Source: Desulforamulus putei DSM 12395 (lineage in GTDB: Bacteria; Bacillota; Desulfotomaculia; Desulfotomaculales; Desulfotomaculaceae). From it: a stretch of 64,000 nucleotides of DNA. Positions within the stretch are counted from its first letter, which is position 1. Every line of letters starts with the position of its first letter. Positions 42,843 to 52,412 of the stretch are shown piece by piece. The notes under the pieces were generated by a model. It did no database searches and was not told the DNA's origin. It saw nothing but the letters and a program-made list of their open reading frames with translations. Made by a program: the position numbers and the translations under genes. The stretch covers positions 55,325 through 119,324 of the forward strand of contig NZ_FQUY01000007.1 in assembly GCF_900129195.1 (NCBI RefSeq), in the 5' to 3' direction.

Positions 42843-44072
42843 CTAGAAGCTAAATAATCGGCCTATAATGGAACGCTTGGGCGCTTCCACCGCTTTGTTA
42901 TCGATACTTTCCGGTTTAGAACCGACAAGACTATGGGCCAGATTTATAACGGCTTCCGCCAGTTTGCTGTTGGGTTGGGTCATAACCGCCGGAAGCCCCT
43001 TGTTTATAGAGCTGCGGACTACCTTAACGTCATAGGGAATAATTGCATAGGCAGTCTGGTTAAAGGACTTTTCCAGGTCGGCAATTTTAATGCCACCTTC
43101 CATACCGGCGCAGTTGATAACCAGTTTTAGTTTGTCACTGTAACCTAGGGTGGTAAGGATATCCATGGTGGTTTTTACGTGTTTTACACAGGGCAGGTCC
43201 TGACTGAGTAACACCAGGATTTGGTTGGCCGCATCCAGTGCCGCCAAGTTGATGTCGTTAAACAGGGGGGATGTATCTATGACAACGTAATCAAAGTTTT
43301 CCTGCAAAATTTGCAGCAGTTCTTCCACCCGTTGCAATGAGATTAATTCGGCCTGTTCCGGGCTCAGGGGCGCCGGTAATATTTTCGCTCCGGACAGATG
43401 AGGCAGCAGGTAGCTGTCCACCAGGCTGATGTCCAAAGCATCGCTTTCCTGGGCCAATTCGGCAATGGTGCCCTTAACTGTGATATTGAGCATAACACCG
43501 ATATCGCCGCCCTGCAGGTCCAAATCCACCAGGACCACTTTTTTCTTGGTGGTCTGGGCCAGAGCAATGGCCAGGTTGGAGGCCAGGACGGTTTTACCGA
43601 CACCGCCCTTGGAACAAAACAGGGTGATCATTTTACCTTTTTGGATTTTTAGCCGGGGACTGGCCTGGCTCTGCAGCCCCATAAGACTTAACCGCTTTTT
43701 ATTGGACTCGTATACCCGGCGGATCACATCTGCCAGCTCATTACTGCTGAAGGGTTTTACCAGGTATTCCCTGGCCCCCGCAGCCATGGCACGGCGCAGG
43801 TACTCTTGCTCCCCTTGAATGGAGATGATGATGATGGAACATTCCGGGCAATTGTTGGCAATGTTTTCGGTTGCCTGAATGCCGTCCATTTTTGGCATGT
43901 TGATATCCATTAAAATAATGTCAGGCTTCAGACCGGCTGCCATGGCGATGGCTTCCTCACCGTCGGCGGCTTCGCCAATGACGGTGATGTCGTCCTCAAA
44001 GTAAAGCAGTCGTTTGATATCTTCCCGGGTATTGGCAATATCATCAACCACCAAAACATTAATTTCCGACAT
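42843..44072 (-). CDS. cpaE: Receiver-ParA/MinD-like protein TadZ/CpaE
   Basis: A 409-residue protein with an N-terminal receiver domain (VLVVDDIANTREDIKRLL, phospho-Asp in DIILMDINMPKMDG) and a MinD/ParA-like ATPase (ITLFCSKGGVGKTVLASNLA, LVDLDLQGGDIGVML, VIDTSPLFND). CpaE/TadZ proteins place the pilus assembly machine at a cell pole. The full Asp receiver here suggests it can be phosphorylated, unlike the degenerate receivers in many homologues. It precedes tadA by 11 bases. Confidence 0.9.
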   Translation of the reverse strand: MSEINVLVVDDIANTREDIKRLLYFEDDITVIGEAADGEEAIAMAAGLKPDIILMDINMPKMDGIQATENIANNCPECSIIIISIQGEQEYLRRAMAAGAREYLVKPFSSNELADVIRRVYESNKKRLSLMGLQSQASPRLKIQKGKMITLFCSKGGVGKTVLASNLAIALAQTTKKKVVLVDLDLQGGDIGVMLNITVKGTIAELAQESDALDISLVDSYLLPHLSGAKILPAPLSPEQAELISLQRVEELLQILQENFDYVVIDTSPLFNDINLAALDAANQILVLLSQDLPCVKHVKTTMDILTTLGYSDKLKLVINCAGMEGGIKIADLEKSFNQTAYAIIPYDVKVVRSSINKGLPAVMTQPNSKLAEAVINLAHSLVGSKPESIDNKAVEAPKRSIIGRLFSF

Positions 44073-44089
44073 GGCGACATCCTCCTTAT

Positions 44090-44794
44090 TTAACGAACCA
44101 GGTTTTGCATACGGGCGGAGGGCAGGCTTACGGTGCTTTCTTCCCTGGGTGAGCGTAACATAAGCCGGATCTTACCGTTTTCGGAAGCCAGGGTCAGGGG
44201 TGGGGCCTGATCCGGTTTGACGGCCAGGGTAACGGTCTGGGTATTCACCTTTTTATCACCCTTTTGTGCACTGTCCAAGGATTGCCCTACTGCCAATATG
44301 GAGATGTTCTGCAACAGCAGGGAAGTGAGGGTGGTTTTTTCGGTTTCATGATCAAAGGTCACCAGAATATCCACATGGTCGCCGGGCCGCAGCAAACCGG
44401 CCACCCCGCTGACATCATCCACCGCTACGGTCAAGGCCCGCTGGCCTTCGGGAATGGTGAGAGACAGCCCGCCTTCCAAATCATTGTCTTTATGCAGGCG
44501 GCTTAGTAAAATGGGTTCTTCAGGATACAGTTCGGTACGGGTGATTTTGCCCACCACTTCATTAAGTTCCATGGCGGTGCCGGGCTGAATAAGTTCCACC
44601 GGAATATCTTTAACCTTAACCATCTGCTCGGTAACCATAGTCTTGGGGCCGATGGTTTGTTTGGGAACCACCACCTGTTTAAAGTTACCGGAAGAACGGT
44701 AGGATTTTTTCAAATTGTCCAGGTATTGATAGACACCAAAGGCGGCTGCCAGCCCAAATACAATGGCAAGAATGAAGATCAGTTTATTTCGCAT
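44090..44794 (-). CDS. cpaB: Flp pilus assembly protein CpaB/RcpC
   Basis: A 234-residue protein with an N-terminal membrane anchor (KLIFILAIVFGLAAAFGVYQ) and an SAF-like domain (VVVPKQTIGPKTMVTEQMVK, IPVELIQPGTAMELNEVVGK), then LTIPEGQRALTVAVDDVSGV and LRPGDHVDILVTF typical of CpaB. It probably stabilises or modifies the pilus at the envelope. RBS AGGAGG lies upstream. Confidence 0.9.
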   Translation of the reverse strand: MRNKLIFILAIVFGLAAAFGVYQYLDNLKKSYRSSGNFKQVVVPKQTIGPKTMVTEQMVKVKDIPVELIQPGTAMELNEVVGKITRTELYPEEPILLSRLHKDNDLEGGLSLTIPEGQRALTVAVDDVSGVAGLLRPGDHVDILVTFDHETEKTTLTSLLLQNISILAVGQSLDSAQKGDKKVNTQTVTLAVKPDQAPPLTLASENGKIRLMLRSPREESTVSLPSARMQNLVR

Positions 44795-44808
44795 CTTATT
44801 TCCTCCTG

Positions 44809-45750
44809 TTATTGGACCAGTTTCGCTGTACGTAGTCCGTAGTCTGTCTGGTTAAGGCTTCCTTCACCTTCGGCGAGGGTCTTCACAAAACGTCCGGTGA
44901 TGTCAATGGAGCCGGAGTCCCGGACATCATCCACTAAAAATGCCGCAAAACCGACCACTGTTACAGGTTTATGACCGTTCAAGTTATCGTAATGAACCAC
45001 AGGTAATTTCAATAACCTGGGGCAGTCGGGTTGAAAGTTATCATATGTGCAACCGTGCTTGCACTGGGATATGCGCTTTGAAATGCCTTCTATGGTTTTT
45101 TCTTTCTTTACACCGGTTAAGGTATCGATTTGGTAACTGACCTTAATTACTCCGTCATAACCGTTTGCCAGGTAGTATGCAAAATCTTTGGCGCCGGAAC
45201 TGTAGGGAAAATCCAGTGCGCCGAAGTTACCTGGTCCAAAATTTGAGTCCTTTGACCTCAGGGTGTATTGCTGGCCGAACACCAAAGGCTGGGTATCCGG
45301 AATAAAAAGGGGGGCCGCGCCGTAGACCGAAGTAATGGGCATCACCTGGGCGGTGGCTTTGGCCTGCAAATCAATTGAGGTAAAGCCCAAAACCTTGGCC
45401 ACGATGTAATCCACGGCTTTACAGGTGGTTACCTGAACACCTACAAACTGGGAGGTGGCCAGGTTAGGCACAAGTTTTACTTCTACCTGTTCATCGGTCA
45501 GGCCGTTCTCATGTGCATAATCTCGTGCAATCTGCGAGGCAAGCGACGGATCCTCAGGTAATTCCTGCACCCCGGCTAACGCTGCAGCGTCCGCAGCATT
45601 AGCCAGTTTGTTTTTGTTTAAGGCCACCAGTCCAAAATCCGTTACCAGCGCAATGGCGCCGATCAGCGCTGTCATGGCCAGAGAAACCAGCACAACCGCC
45701 AATCCCCGCTCTTCGTTCATTAATCTTTTTATGATCCTGCCAATTTTCAT
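44809..45750 (-). CDS. TadG-like pilus-associated protein
   Basis: A 313-residue protein with the pseudopilin-like start RLMNEERGLAVVLVSLAMTA and a hydrophobic segment to about residue 40, then NKNKLANAADAAALAGVQEL, which is the Tad/TadG-like (DUF2134) signature. The rest is an extracellular beta-rich part with a Cys group (ISQCKHGCTYDNFQPDCPRL). The von Willebrand domain of full TadG proteins is missing. It lies between tadE and cpaB. Confidence 0.85.
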   Translation of the reverse strand: MKIGRIIKRLMNEERGLAVVLVSLAMTALIGAIALVTDFGLVALNKNKLANAADAAALAGVQELPEDPSLASQIARDYAHENGLTDEQVEVKLVPNLATSQFVGVQVTTCKAVDYIVAKVLGFTSIDLQAKATAQVMPITSVYGAAPLFIPDTQPLVFGQQYTLRSKDSNFGPGNFGALDFPYSSGAKDFAYYLANGYDGVIKVSYQIDTLTGVKKEKTIEGISKRISQCKHGCTYDNFQPDCPRLLKLPVVHYDNLNGHKPVTVVGFAAFLVDDVRDSGSIDITGRFVKTLAEGEGSLNQTDYGLRTAKLVQ

Positions 45751-45761
45751 ACCGGTTCACC

Positions 45762-46184
45762 TCATTCAATGCGCATGGTAGTCTGAGCCTGTACTGTGAA
45801 GGGGTTGGTCATGATATCACTGAGTACAGGGGTGTATAAATCCACCGGGTATTTTACTGAAACAGTCAGCGGTACACCGGTGGTCCGACTGGCAGGGGAG
45901 GAGGGGGTAACCTCTACAACCAATTTGCCGGCGTTTAGCCAGGAAGCTGATTCCTGTACTTTCTGTTTGATGAAAGCATCATCTTTGCCCGTATAAATCA
46001 CCGTAGCCCGGGCAGCCTCTCGGGAAGCGTGGGTAACGGTTAAGTAGGTAAAGAAAATGCGGCCGAATTCTATGGTACACATCAGGAGAATAACTAAGAT
46101 TGGCAATATAAGGGCCAATTCCACCAGCGTTTGACCTTGTTGGTTTTTTCTTAATTTTTTCAAGTATACAAACAAGTCGATCAC
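45762..46184 (-). CDS. tadE: TadE-like pseudopilin
   Basis: A 140-residue minor pilin with the TadE motif NQQGQTLVELALILPILVIL. Cleavage is expected after the Gly-Gln before TLVEL, leaving a hydrophobic helix. The conserved YLTVTHASREAARATVIYTG follows. It begins at a GTG that overlaps the stop of the prepilin peptidase gene by two bases, so the two are translationally coupled. Confidence 0.88.
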   Translation of the reverse strand: MIDLFVYLKKLRKNQQGQTLVELALILPILVILLMCTIEFGRIFFTYLTVTHASREAARATVIYTGKDDAFIKQKVQESASWLNAGKLVVEVTPSSPASRTTGVPLTVSVKYPVDLYTPVLSDIMTNPFTVQAQTTMRIE

Positions 46185-46684
46185 CTCAGGACATAGGTGG
46201 CCAGTGTACCCACAGCAATGGCTACTCCATAGGGGAAAGCCTCACCGGCTTTAGCCGTGGCAAGGGTGCCAAAGGCGTTTACTTTAGGCGTACCTGGAAT
46301 GAAGGTGAAAATAATCATTTTTAATGTTTGAAATAACCGTCCTGTTCTTGTCAGTTGGACGATGGCAATGACTCCACCGACAATGGCCGTGCAAAGAAAA
46401 CAAAACCAAACAAATTGCGGACCTTGCCAGGCGCCTATAACTGCCAGGAGTTTTACGTCCCCGGCTCCCATGCCACCTAAAATAAACGGTATTAACAGTA
46501 GAGATAACCCCAGAAGCGCACCTTGTATGCCGGTGATCAATCCATCAAGGCCCCCGTTGAACACACGGTATGCCAGAGCCAAAAGAAATGCAGGAAATAG
46601 AACAACATTATAAATTTTTCTGTATCGGAGGTCCGTATAAATTGAAATTAAAATAACTATAACTAAAGCTATATCCGGCAACAT
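46181..46684 (-). CDS. Prepilin peptidase TadV/CpaA (A24 family)
   Basis: A membrane aspartyl protease of 167 residues with about five hydrophobic segments. The two catalytic Asp residues lie in SIYTDLRYRKIYN and GGMGAGDVKLLAVIGA. It lacks the N-methylation domain of PilD, as expected for CpaA. It would process the Flp pilins and pseudopilins encoded beside it. RBS AAGGGGCTGG precedes the ATG. Confidence 0.9.
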   Translation of the reverse strand: MLPDIALVIVILISIYTDLRYRKIYNVVLFPAFLLALAYRVFNGGLDGLITGIQGALLGLSLLLIPFILGGMGAGDVKLLAVIGAWQGPQFVWFCFLCTAIVGGVIAIVQLTRTGRLFQTLKMIIFTFIPGTPKVNAFGTLATAKAGEAFPYGVAIAVGTLATYVLR

Positions 46685-46709
46685 TTATCGCCAGCCCCTT
46701 CTTAACAAT

Positions 46710-46739
46710 CGACCCTACTTAGAGGGCTAAGTAGGGTCG
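46710..46739. terminator. 13-bp perfect hairpin between flp and the peptidase gene
   Basis: CGACCCTACTTAG and CTAAGTAGGGTCG with a 4-base loop. On the minus strand only weak T-richness follows, so it probably acts as a partial terminator or mRNA stabiliser that raises pilin expression above the downstream machinery genes. Confidence 0.7.
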
Positions 46740-46768
46740 TGATATTTTACAAACTTGGTGCGTTAACA

Positions 46769-46954
46769 TTAATTGCCGGTGCCGCCGGCGCCGCCTACAG
46801 CATCTTTTACTTGAGTAAATTTGGTATTTAAGTTAGTTCCTAATAATTGTAAGGTTCCAATCACTACCACAGCAATCAGGGCCAAAATCAGACCATACTC
46901 CGCCATACCTTGACCATTTTCGTCTTTCAGCAGGTTCATAATCACTTCTTTCAT
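46769..46954 (-). CDS. flp: Flp/Fap pilin, major
   Basis: A 61-residue type IVb pilin. The short charged leader (MNLLKDENGQG) is followed by the processing motif GMAEYGLILALIAVVVIG, whose Glu at +5 and adjacent Tyr mark Flp pilins. After the helix comes QLLGTNLNTKFTQVKDAVGG. Either the first ATG or one five codons later may be used; both have purine-rich upstream sequence. The hairpin downstream would favour its high expression. Confidence 0.9.
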   Translation of the reverse strand: MKEVIMNLLKDENGQGMAEYGLILALIAVVVIGTLQLLGTNLNTKFTQVKDAVGGAGGTGN

Positions 46955-46976
46955 TATAGAGAGATCCCCTTTCTTA

Positions 46977-47141
46977 TTAATTGTGTTCAGAAAGTGTTAG
47001 TTTGTTGGCAACCGGTTCGATGCCCGACGGGATCGCTTTAACCATTGATTGAAAAGATGCTAAGATAAATAAAACTATAAGTGTTATAATCAAACCATAT
47101 TCAGCCATCCCTTGGGCGTATTCTTCGTACCACAACTGCAT
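46977..47141 (-). CDS. Second, divergent Flp-like pilin (54 aa)
   Basis: A short frame just before the main pilin. Its product begins MQLWYEEYAQGMAEYGLIIT and so shares the exact processing motif QGMAEYGLI, followed by a hydrophobic helix LIVLFILASF and a tail ending LTLSEHN. The leader is aromatic rather than basic and the ribosome site is weak (GGATCGAG). It is probably a minor pilin or a pilus regulator. Confidence 0.65.
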   Translation of the reverse strand: MQLWYEEYAQGMAEYGLIITLIVLFILASFQSMVKAIPSGIEPVANKLTLSEHN

Positions 47142-47262
47142 TACTCGATCCAGTCTCAGCCACCACCCCTCTCAATGGGAGTTCCGTATTGCCTTGATGT
47201 TTATAGATTAACAGTTTTTACCGCTACTGATATGATTCTACAGTCATAAACTTTATCTGACC

Positions 47263-47294
47263 ATCGTCACAATTTGAAGGTTGCCTATCGTCAC
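47263..47294 (-). promoter_or_regulatory. Direct repeats upstream of the pilin genes
   Basis: On the minus strand GTGACGAT occurs twice, 24 bases apart (plus-strand ATCGTCAC at 47263 and 47287). About 30 bases downstream lies TAGAAT, a possible -10, with the nearer repeat adjoining the -35 region. This is a plausible activator site for the DegU-like regulator encoded directly upstream. Confidence 0.4.
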
Positions 47295-47325
47295 TGAAAG
47301 AATAGGCCCTATGACCTATTTAGCG

Positions 47326-47355
47326 AAAAAAAACACCCTGAGCATCGCTCAGGGT
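47326..47355 (-). terminator. Terminator of the DegU-like gene
   Basis: ACCCTGAG / CTCAGGGT stem followed on the minus strand by GTTTTTTTT. Confidence 0.85.
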
Positions 47356-47363
47356 TAAGCTGT

Positions 47364-48020
47364 TTAAAGGTCTACCAGTTTTTCTTTGATGGCGTACAGG
47401 GCGGCCTGGGTTCGGTCTTCCACGCCAATCTTATTGAATATACTGGTGAGGTGATTTTTTACAGTCTTTTCACTAATATATAAGGCCTTGGCAATGGCCT
47501 TGTTGCTCTGGCCTTTGGCCACCTGCTTGAGTACTTCGATCTCCCGGTCCGTCAGTGCCTGGTGTTTTCTTTCATGATGGTCTCCGGACGTGAGCCGGCT
47601 GAATTCCGCTAAAACCCGGGCCGTCATGGCAGGGGGAATGAAGGATTCACCCCGGGCCACGCCGTAAATGGTTTGAATGAGCTGGTCGGGATGCACGTCC
47701 TTCAACACATAGCCTGATATACCATATTTGATCAACTCAAACAAATATTCGTCTTGATCATGAATGGTGAGGGCAATAATACCGATATTTGGTTTGATTT
47801 CTTTAATTCTCCGACAGGCCTCAATGCCGTTCATGACAGGCATGTTAATGTCCATTAACACAATGTCAACCTGGTTACGGGTGCAGAATTCCACGGCTTG
47901 CTGTCCGTCGGCCACTTCTCCTACAACATTGATGCGGGGTTCTATGGACAGTATTTTTCGCAAACCTTCTCTGATCAGGGCATGGTCATCGGCGATTAAT
48001 AAATTGATTGACTGGTCCAA
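47364..48020 (-). CDS. NarL/DegU-like response regulator
   Basis: A 218-residue regulator with an N-terminal receiver (LLIADDHALIREGLRKIL, phospho-Asp in VLMDINMPVMNG) and a C-terminal LuxR-type helix-turn-helix (LTDREIEVLKQVAKGQSNKA, ISEKTVKNHLTSIFNKIGVE). It is cotranscribed with the kinase upstream, 16 bases away. Its position directly before the Tad locus in the same orientation suggests control of pilus expression. Confidence 0.92.
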   Translation of the reverse strand: MDQSINLLIADDHALIREGLRKILSIEPRINVVGEVADGQQAVEFCTRNQVDIVLMDINMPVMNGIEACRRIKEIKPNIGIIALTIHDQDEYLFELIKYGISGYVLKDVHPDQLIQTIYGVARGESFIPPAMTARVLAEFSRLTSGDHHERKHQALTDREIEVLKQVAKGQSNKAIAKALYISEKTVKNHLTSIFNKIGVEDRTQAALYAIKEKLVDL

Positions 48021-48036
48021 AATAACACCTCCCTGA

Positions 48037-49182
48037 TTAAGATTGATCGTTCAGTGGCAGCCAAAAATTTATCTCTGTTCCTTTTCCGGGAGCTGAATAT
48101 ACCGCTAAACCTCCCTTAAGAAGTTGTATTCTTTCCTTCATCCCCATGAGACCGTAGCCGCTGCCGTCACTTCGAGGTTTTTTAGTCTCCATATTAAAGC
48201 CACAACCATTATCTTTTATATATACGTTAATGCGAGTTGGTATTAGCTCCATTTTTATTATAACATGCTGGGCTTTGGCATGTTTTTTAATGTTTGTTAA
48301 AGCTTCCTGAATGATCCTGAAGGCTGCCACTTCCAGTGAAGTGTCAAACCTTCGTTCTTTGCCCAGGAAAACAAATTCTACATGAATATTGTTTTGTGAT
48401 TTGTAGTCCTCCAGATAACGTTTAATAGCCGGTACCAACCCCAGGTCATCCAGCACCATGGGACGCAGGTCAAAGATAATTTTACGCACGTCCTGCAAGC
48501 TCTGGCGGACCAGTTGCTGCAGGGAAATCAATTCTCCTCTGACTAGGCTCGGGTTCACCTCGAGGAGCTTTAGACAAAACTCCGCCCTCATAACGATATT
48601 GGCCATGGATTGGGCGGGACCGTCGTGAATTTCCCGAGCCACCCGTTTTCGTTCCTCTTCCTGGGCCCGGATAATGGAGATCCCCAACTGCTGCATATCG
48701 TGCAAATTTCCCAGTTTTTCGCTTAACCCCGATAAATCGTTGCTCAGGAACTGCATGGCCATACCAACCTGAGATACCAGTTTTTCAGCCTTATCTGCAG
48801 TATCCCTCATCCTTTTTAAGGATAATTCCAAATGATCGCGCTTAAAACGTAAGGTCTTTTCTTCCTCTCTTAGCATGACCAGCTTCAGTTGAATCATCTG
48901 AGCATTCTCGTAGGCTTCCTTAATATCTTCCTCAGAAAAACGGCGAAAATCCTTGCTTACCTCCATTAACCGAATTCTGGCTTTCCGTTCGGCCAGCTCC
49001 AGTTGATTTACTTGCTCAATAATTTTTGCCACTTGACTTTTTACCTGTTGAATTTCTTCTTCAACCCTCTGGCATTCCAAACGGGCTGATTCAGCAATTT
49101 CATAGATTTGTTCCTTGCTCTTTTCAATGACAGAAACGGTCTCTTTAATGATGTTGTCCAGGGCTTTAATGTCAATATTCAT
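48037..49182 (-). CDS. DegS-like histidine kinase
   Basis: A 381-residue soluble kinase. The N-terminal 150 residues are a DegS-type coiled coil (NIIKETVSVIEKSKEQIYEI). The HisKA_3 dimerisation part has the phospho-His in EEERKRVAREIHDGPAQSMA, and the ATPase has IIQEALTNIKKHAKAQ and GSGYGLMGMKERIQLLKGGL. No membrane segment is seen, so the signal is cytoplasmic, as for DegS. It pairs with the DegU-like regulator next to it. Confidence 0.92.
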   Translation of the reverse strand: MNIDIKALDNIIKETVSVIEKSKEQIYEIAESARLECQRVEEEIQQVKSQVAKIIEQVNQLELAERKARIRLMEVSKDFRRFSEEDIKEAYENAQMIQLKLVMLREEEKTLRFKRDHLELSLKRMRDTADKAEKLVSQVGMAMQFLSNDLSGLSEKLGNLHDMQQLGISIIRAQEEERKRVAREIHDGPAQSMANIVMRAEFCLKLLEVNPSLVRGELISLQQLVRQSLQDVRKIIFDLRPMVLDDLGLVPAIKRYLEDYKSQNNIHVEFVFLGKERRFDTSLEVAAFRIIQEALTNIKKHAKAQHVIIKMELIPTRINVYIKDNGCGFNMETKKPRSDGSGYGLMGMKERIQLLKGGLAVYSAPGKGTEINFWLPLNDQS

Positions 49183-49445
49183 TAGCCAGACCCGCCATTC
49201 ATAGTTTTTTAACTTATCTCCCGTAATTCGTGGAAAAATTTGAATATCCTCCCGATTTCAAACAATATTTGGCAATTAGTGATAGGTAAAATTTCCTATT
49301 TTATAATGGTCAAATTGATTCTGGTCAAAGTATTACTTTTATTTAGGGAAATTTAACGTTACCTTTACACTGCTGTAAATCGACTGTATTAATCTATATT
49401 TAGTAAAAACTGGCCACATTGCCTATTCGATGGGAGGAACATTTA

Positions 49446-51269
49446 TTGTCAAAGTTTTTAACCGTATTAAAGAAGCTTAAAGGAAGTAGAGGGTTTGACA
49501 AACAGGCATTCAAGCTTTCACTGAAGAAATTGGCTGTAAGAAATTTGCAGGTACGTTTTCCAAAAGACAAATTCTCCTTGGAAAATTGGTCGTTGCAGTG
49601 GAAATTGGTGTTAACTTTTGCTATAATCATCGCTTTAATCAATGTGGCTATGGTTGTCACCATTTTTAAGGAAGCGGAATCAACTGTCAGTGAGTTAATG
49701 GCTAACAGGATAAAAATTACTGCAGCGGATAATGCCGATAAGATTTCAATTATGTTACACAGCATGGACAAAAGGGAAATTGCCAATAAGACCGACTATT
49801 ACCTTACCAAGCAGCGAAATGCCTATAAAGTCCTAAAATACCGGGCCTATGTAGATGTGATAGACACAAATGGCAAGTCTGTGGTTACGGGCAAGCAGGA
49901 ACAACCCATTAAACCGAAAGACTCAGAGTTGATCTCTTTGCTTCAAAAGACAAAGAACGGGGGTACCTATTCCGCCCCTTTAGGGGGTACCCTTTGTACG
50001 GTGGTGCTGGAGCCTATTGCCGGCAGAGACTGGTATTTTGTGGCGGGGGTGGCGGAAGAAGATTTTCTGGCGCCGGTCAAGCATATGCAAATCACTGCCT
50101 TTGTGGTGGGGCTTTTGGCCTTTACCATTGCTACAATGGTATGTGTGCTTGGGACGCGGAAATTTTGCCGGCCTTTGCAACAAATGATGTCCACCATGGA
50201 ACAGGCCCGTGCCGGGAATTTGACCGTCAGGGTGCAGGAAACCGGCACAGGCCCGGAGTTTAACCAACTGGGAGCCTGTTTTAATGCCATGCTGGCGGAT
50301 TTCGGGTCTTTATTGTGCGAACTTAATCAGACCGCCTCTGTACTGTCCGAGAGCAGCAGAGGGATGAGTAAAGTTGCAAACCAGCAGTTGGCTGCTGTGG
50401 AAAAAACCGACCGGGCCGTCCGGGTCATGTCTTCTTCCGTTCAACAAATCACGGAAATTGTTCAAGAAACACAAGTTTCCAGCCAAGCCATGATGGACTC
50501 GGCGGAGGAAGGAACCCGGGCGGTGAAAAAGCTTGTCCAGGTTATTAACCAAAATCACCGGGTGATTTCAGAACAGGCCATGGCTATTGGCAGCTTAGGT
50601 CAACGTATTCAAGCGATTGGCCAACTGCTGGATTTGATCCGGAAGATTTCCAAGGATACCCACCTGTTGGCTCTCAACGCGTCCATTGAAGCAGCCAGGG
50701 CCGGTGAACACGGCAGAGGATTTGCCGTGGTCGCTACGGAAGTCAGGCGCCTGGCAGAGGAAACGGCAGCCACCACCAGGGAGGTGGAACAGATTATTGC
50801 TGCCATTGTCCGGGAAAGCTCCGAGGTATTAAATAAGGTGGACCAGAGTAAAAAAATCGCCGGGGAAGGCTTAACGGCCACCTTGAGTGCTGAGGAAGCC
50901 CTGCGACGCATTTCTGAAACCATTGAACTAACGGGACAACAGATTATCCAAATACACTATGGCGCTGAAAAAATCTCCCAGGGGACATTTACCGTGGAAG
51001 AATTAATTAAACAACTGGCCGGTGGCATGGGTGATGCAGGCAGGGACAACGAAAGGGCTACGGCGCGTCAAATTGCCAACACCGCCAACACCCTGAATCA
51101 ATTGTCAGAGACATTAAGGGCAAAATTGGAGGGTTTTACCTTGAACAAAGTTCCTGAAGAGGAAGTCCTGCGGCAGAGGCCCCGGGGGGAGGAAGAGGGA
51201 CCAAAGGATGAAAAAGATGCTGATCGAACAGGCAGCCTAACTGGGAAACCCGCCTTAATAGAAACTTAA
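49446..51269 (+). CDS. Methyl-accepting chemotaxis protein
   Basis: A 607-residue chemoreceptor: TM1 near 45-70 ([20 protein letters not shown]), an extracellular single-Cache-like sensor ([40 protein letters not shown]), TM2 ([20 protein letters not shown]), HAMP, and a cytoplasmic signalling domain whose tip reads [23 protein letters not shown] 49446 follows GGGAGG by nine bases. The ligand is unknown. It does not adjoin other chemotaxis genes. Confidence 0.88.
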   Translation: MSKFLTVLKKLKGSRGFDKQAFKLSLKKLAVRNLQVRFPKDKFSLENWSLQWKLVLTFAIIIALINVAMVVTIFKEAESTVSELMANRIKITAADNADKISIMLHSMDKREIANKTDYYLTKQRNAYKVLKYRAYVDVIDTNGKSVVTGKQEQPIKPKDSELISLLQKTKNGGTYSAPLGGTLCTVVLEPIAGRDWYFVAGVAEEDFLAPVKHMQITAFVVGLLAFTIATMVCVLGTRKFCRPLQQMMSTMEQARAGNLTVRVQETGTGPEFNQLGACFNAMLADFGSLLCELNQTASVLSESSRGMSKVANQQLAAVEKTDRAVRVMSSSVQQITEIVQETQVSSQAMMDSAEEGTRAVKKLVQVINQNHRVISEQAMAIGSLGQRIQAIGQLLDLIRKISKDTHLLALNASIEAARAGEHGRGFAVVATEVRRLAEETAATTREVEQIIAAIVRESSEVLNKVDQSKKIAGEGLTATLSAEEALRRISETIELTGQQIIQIHYGAEKISQGTFTVEELIKQLAGGMGDAGRDNERATARQIANTANTLNQLSETLRAKLEGFTLNKVPEEEVLRQRPRGEEEGPKDEKDADRTGSLTGKPALIET

Positions 51270-51330
51270 CATCAGTTTAACCGATTGTTTACCGGAAATA
51301 ACTTGTTTATTAACAAAGGACAGATAAAAT
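51266..51330 (+). promoter_or_regulatory. Pho-box-like array and promoter of pstS
   Basis: TTAACA (51266), TTAACC (51277), TTTACC (51288) and TTAACA (51310) follow an 11-base period with one slot missing, like the PhoP boxes of Gram-positive bacteria. A -10 TAAAAT lies at 51325. It indicates induction by phosphate limitation. Confidence 0.6.
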
Positions 51331-51453
51331 GCAATAAGGAGGTGGGGAGAAGAAAGAAAAGCGGGACTCGGAAAAAGCCTTAAGAGTTCCTAAAAATATA
51401 AAGCCCTTTTAATTAAGTTTAATTAATAATGTATAAAAATAAGGAGGAGTATT

Positions 51454-52311
51454 ATGTTTAAGAACACCAAAAAACTTATGCTGGTATTTGCCATAATCCT
51501 GGCAGCCGCTGTTGCCTTCGCCGGCTGTGGAGCAAAGAAGGAAGAGGCTCCCAAGGCTGACGGCGAGAAGAAAGGTCTGTCCGGTTCCATCACCATTGCC
51601 GGTTCCACTTCTGTACAACCCCTGTCTGAAGAATTAGCAAAAGCTTTCATGGCTAAGAACCCTGGCGTAACTGTGAACGTGCAAGGCGGCGGTTCCTCCG
51701 CCGGTGTTAAGGCTGCTAACGAAGGTGCTGCTCAGATCGGCGCTTCTTCCCGTGACCTGAAAGAAGAAGAAAAGGGTCTGGGCCTTACTGAAACCAAGAT
51801 TGCCCTGGACGGTATTGCTGTAGTGGTTAACCCCAAGAATCAGGTTTCTGAATTAACGATGGAGCAGATTAAAGGTATCTTCTCCGGTAAAATTACCAAC
51901 TGGAAAGAAGTAGGCGGCAAAGATGCTCCCATCAGTGTTGTAAACCGTGAAGAAGGTTCCGGTACCCGTGGCGCCTTTGAAGAACTGATATTGGGTAAAG
52001 GTACCAAGTTCACCGATAAAGCTCTGACCCAGCCTTCCACCGGCGCTGTACGGACCACCGTTGCCGGCGACGAAAATGCCATCGGTTACATCTCCTTGGG
52101 TACCCTGAACGAAGAAGTTAAAGGTGTAAAGGTTGACGGTGTAGAACCCACCATTGATAACGTGAAAAACGGTTCCTTCAAAATTTCCCGTCCCTTCCTG
52201 TACCTGACCAAAGGTGAAATGAACGAAGTCACCAAAGCATATATCGACTTTGTAATGAGTGAAGAAGGCCAGAAAATTGTTAAAGAAGCTCATTTCATCC
52301 CTGTGAAATAA
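51454..52311 (+). CDS. pstS: Phosphate-binding lipoprotein PstS
   Basis: Captures phosphate outside the cell for the Pst ABC importer. A lipoprotein signal ends in the lipobox AFAGC (Cys25). The phosphate-binding pattern is present: GSTSVQPLSEELAKAF, GGGSSAGVKAANEGAAQIG, VNREEGSGTRGAFEEL and STGAVRTTVAGDENAIGYIS. Length 285 fits. AAGGAGGAG precedes the ATG, and codon use is strikingly uniform, a sign of high expression. Confidence 0.96.
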   Translation: MFKNTKKLMLVFAIILAAAVAFAGCGAKKEEAPKADGEKKGLSGSITIAGSTSVQPLSEELAKAFMAKNPGVTVNVQGGGSSAGVKAANEGAAQIGASSRDLKEEEKGLGLTETKIALDGIAVVVNPKNQVSELTMEQIKGIFSGKITNWKEVGGKDAPISVVNREEGSGTRGAFEELILGKGTKFTDKALTQPSTGAVRTTVAGDENAIGYISLGTLNEEVKGVKVDGVEPTIDNVKNGSFKISRPFLYLTKGEMNEVTKAYIDFVMSEEGQKIVKEAHFIPVK

Positions 52312-52354
52312 GTCAAGTTTAGAAGTTACAGTACTCAGCCTGACAAAATGAAAC

Positions 52355-52396
52355 GGGAAGAGGGTTGTATTTGGCAACCCTCTGTCCCTGTTTTTG
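52355..52396 (+). terminator. Attenuating terminator between pstS and pstC
   Basis: AGAGGGTTG / CAACCCTCT extended by GGG/CCC, followed by TGTTTTT. It would let pstS be made in excess over the permease genes, a common arrangement. Confidence 0.75.
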
Positions 52397-52412
52397 CGAG
52401 AGGATAAGTGGT

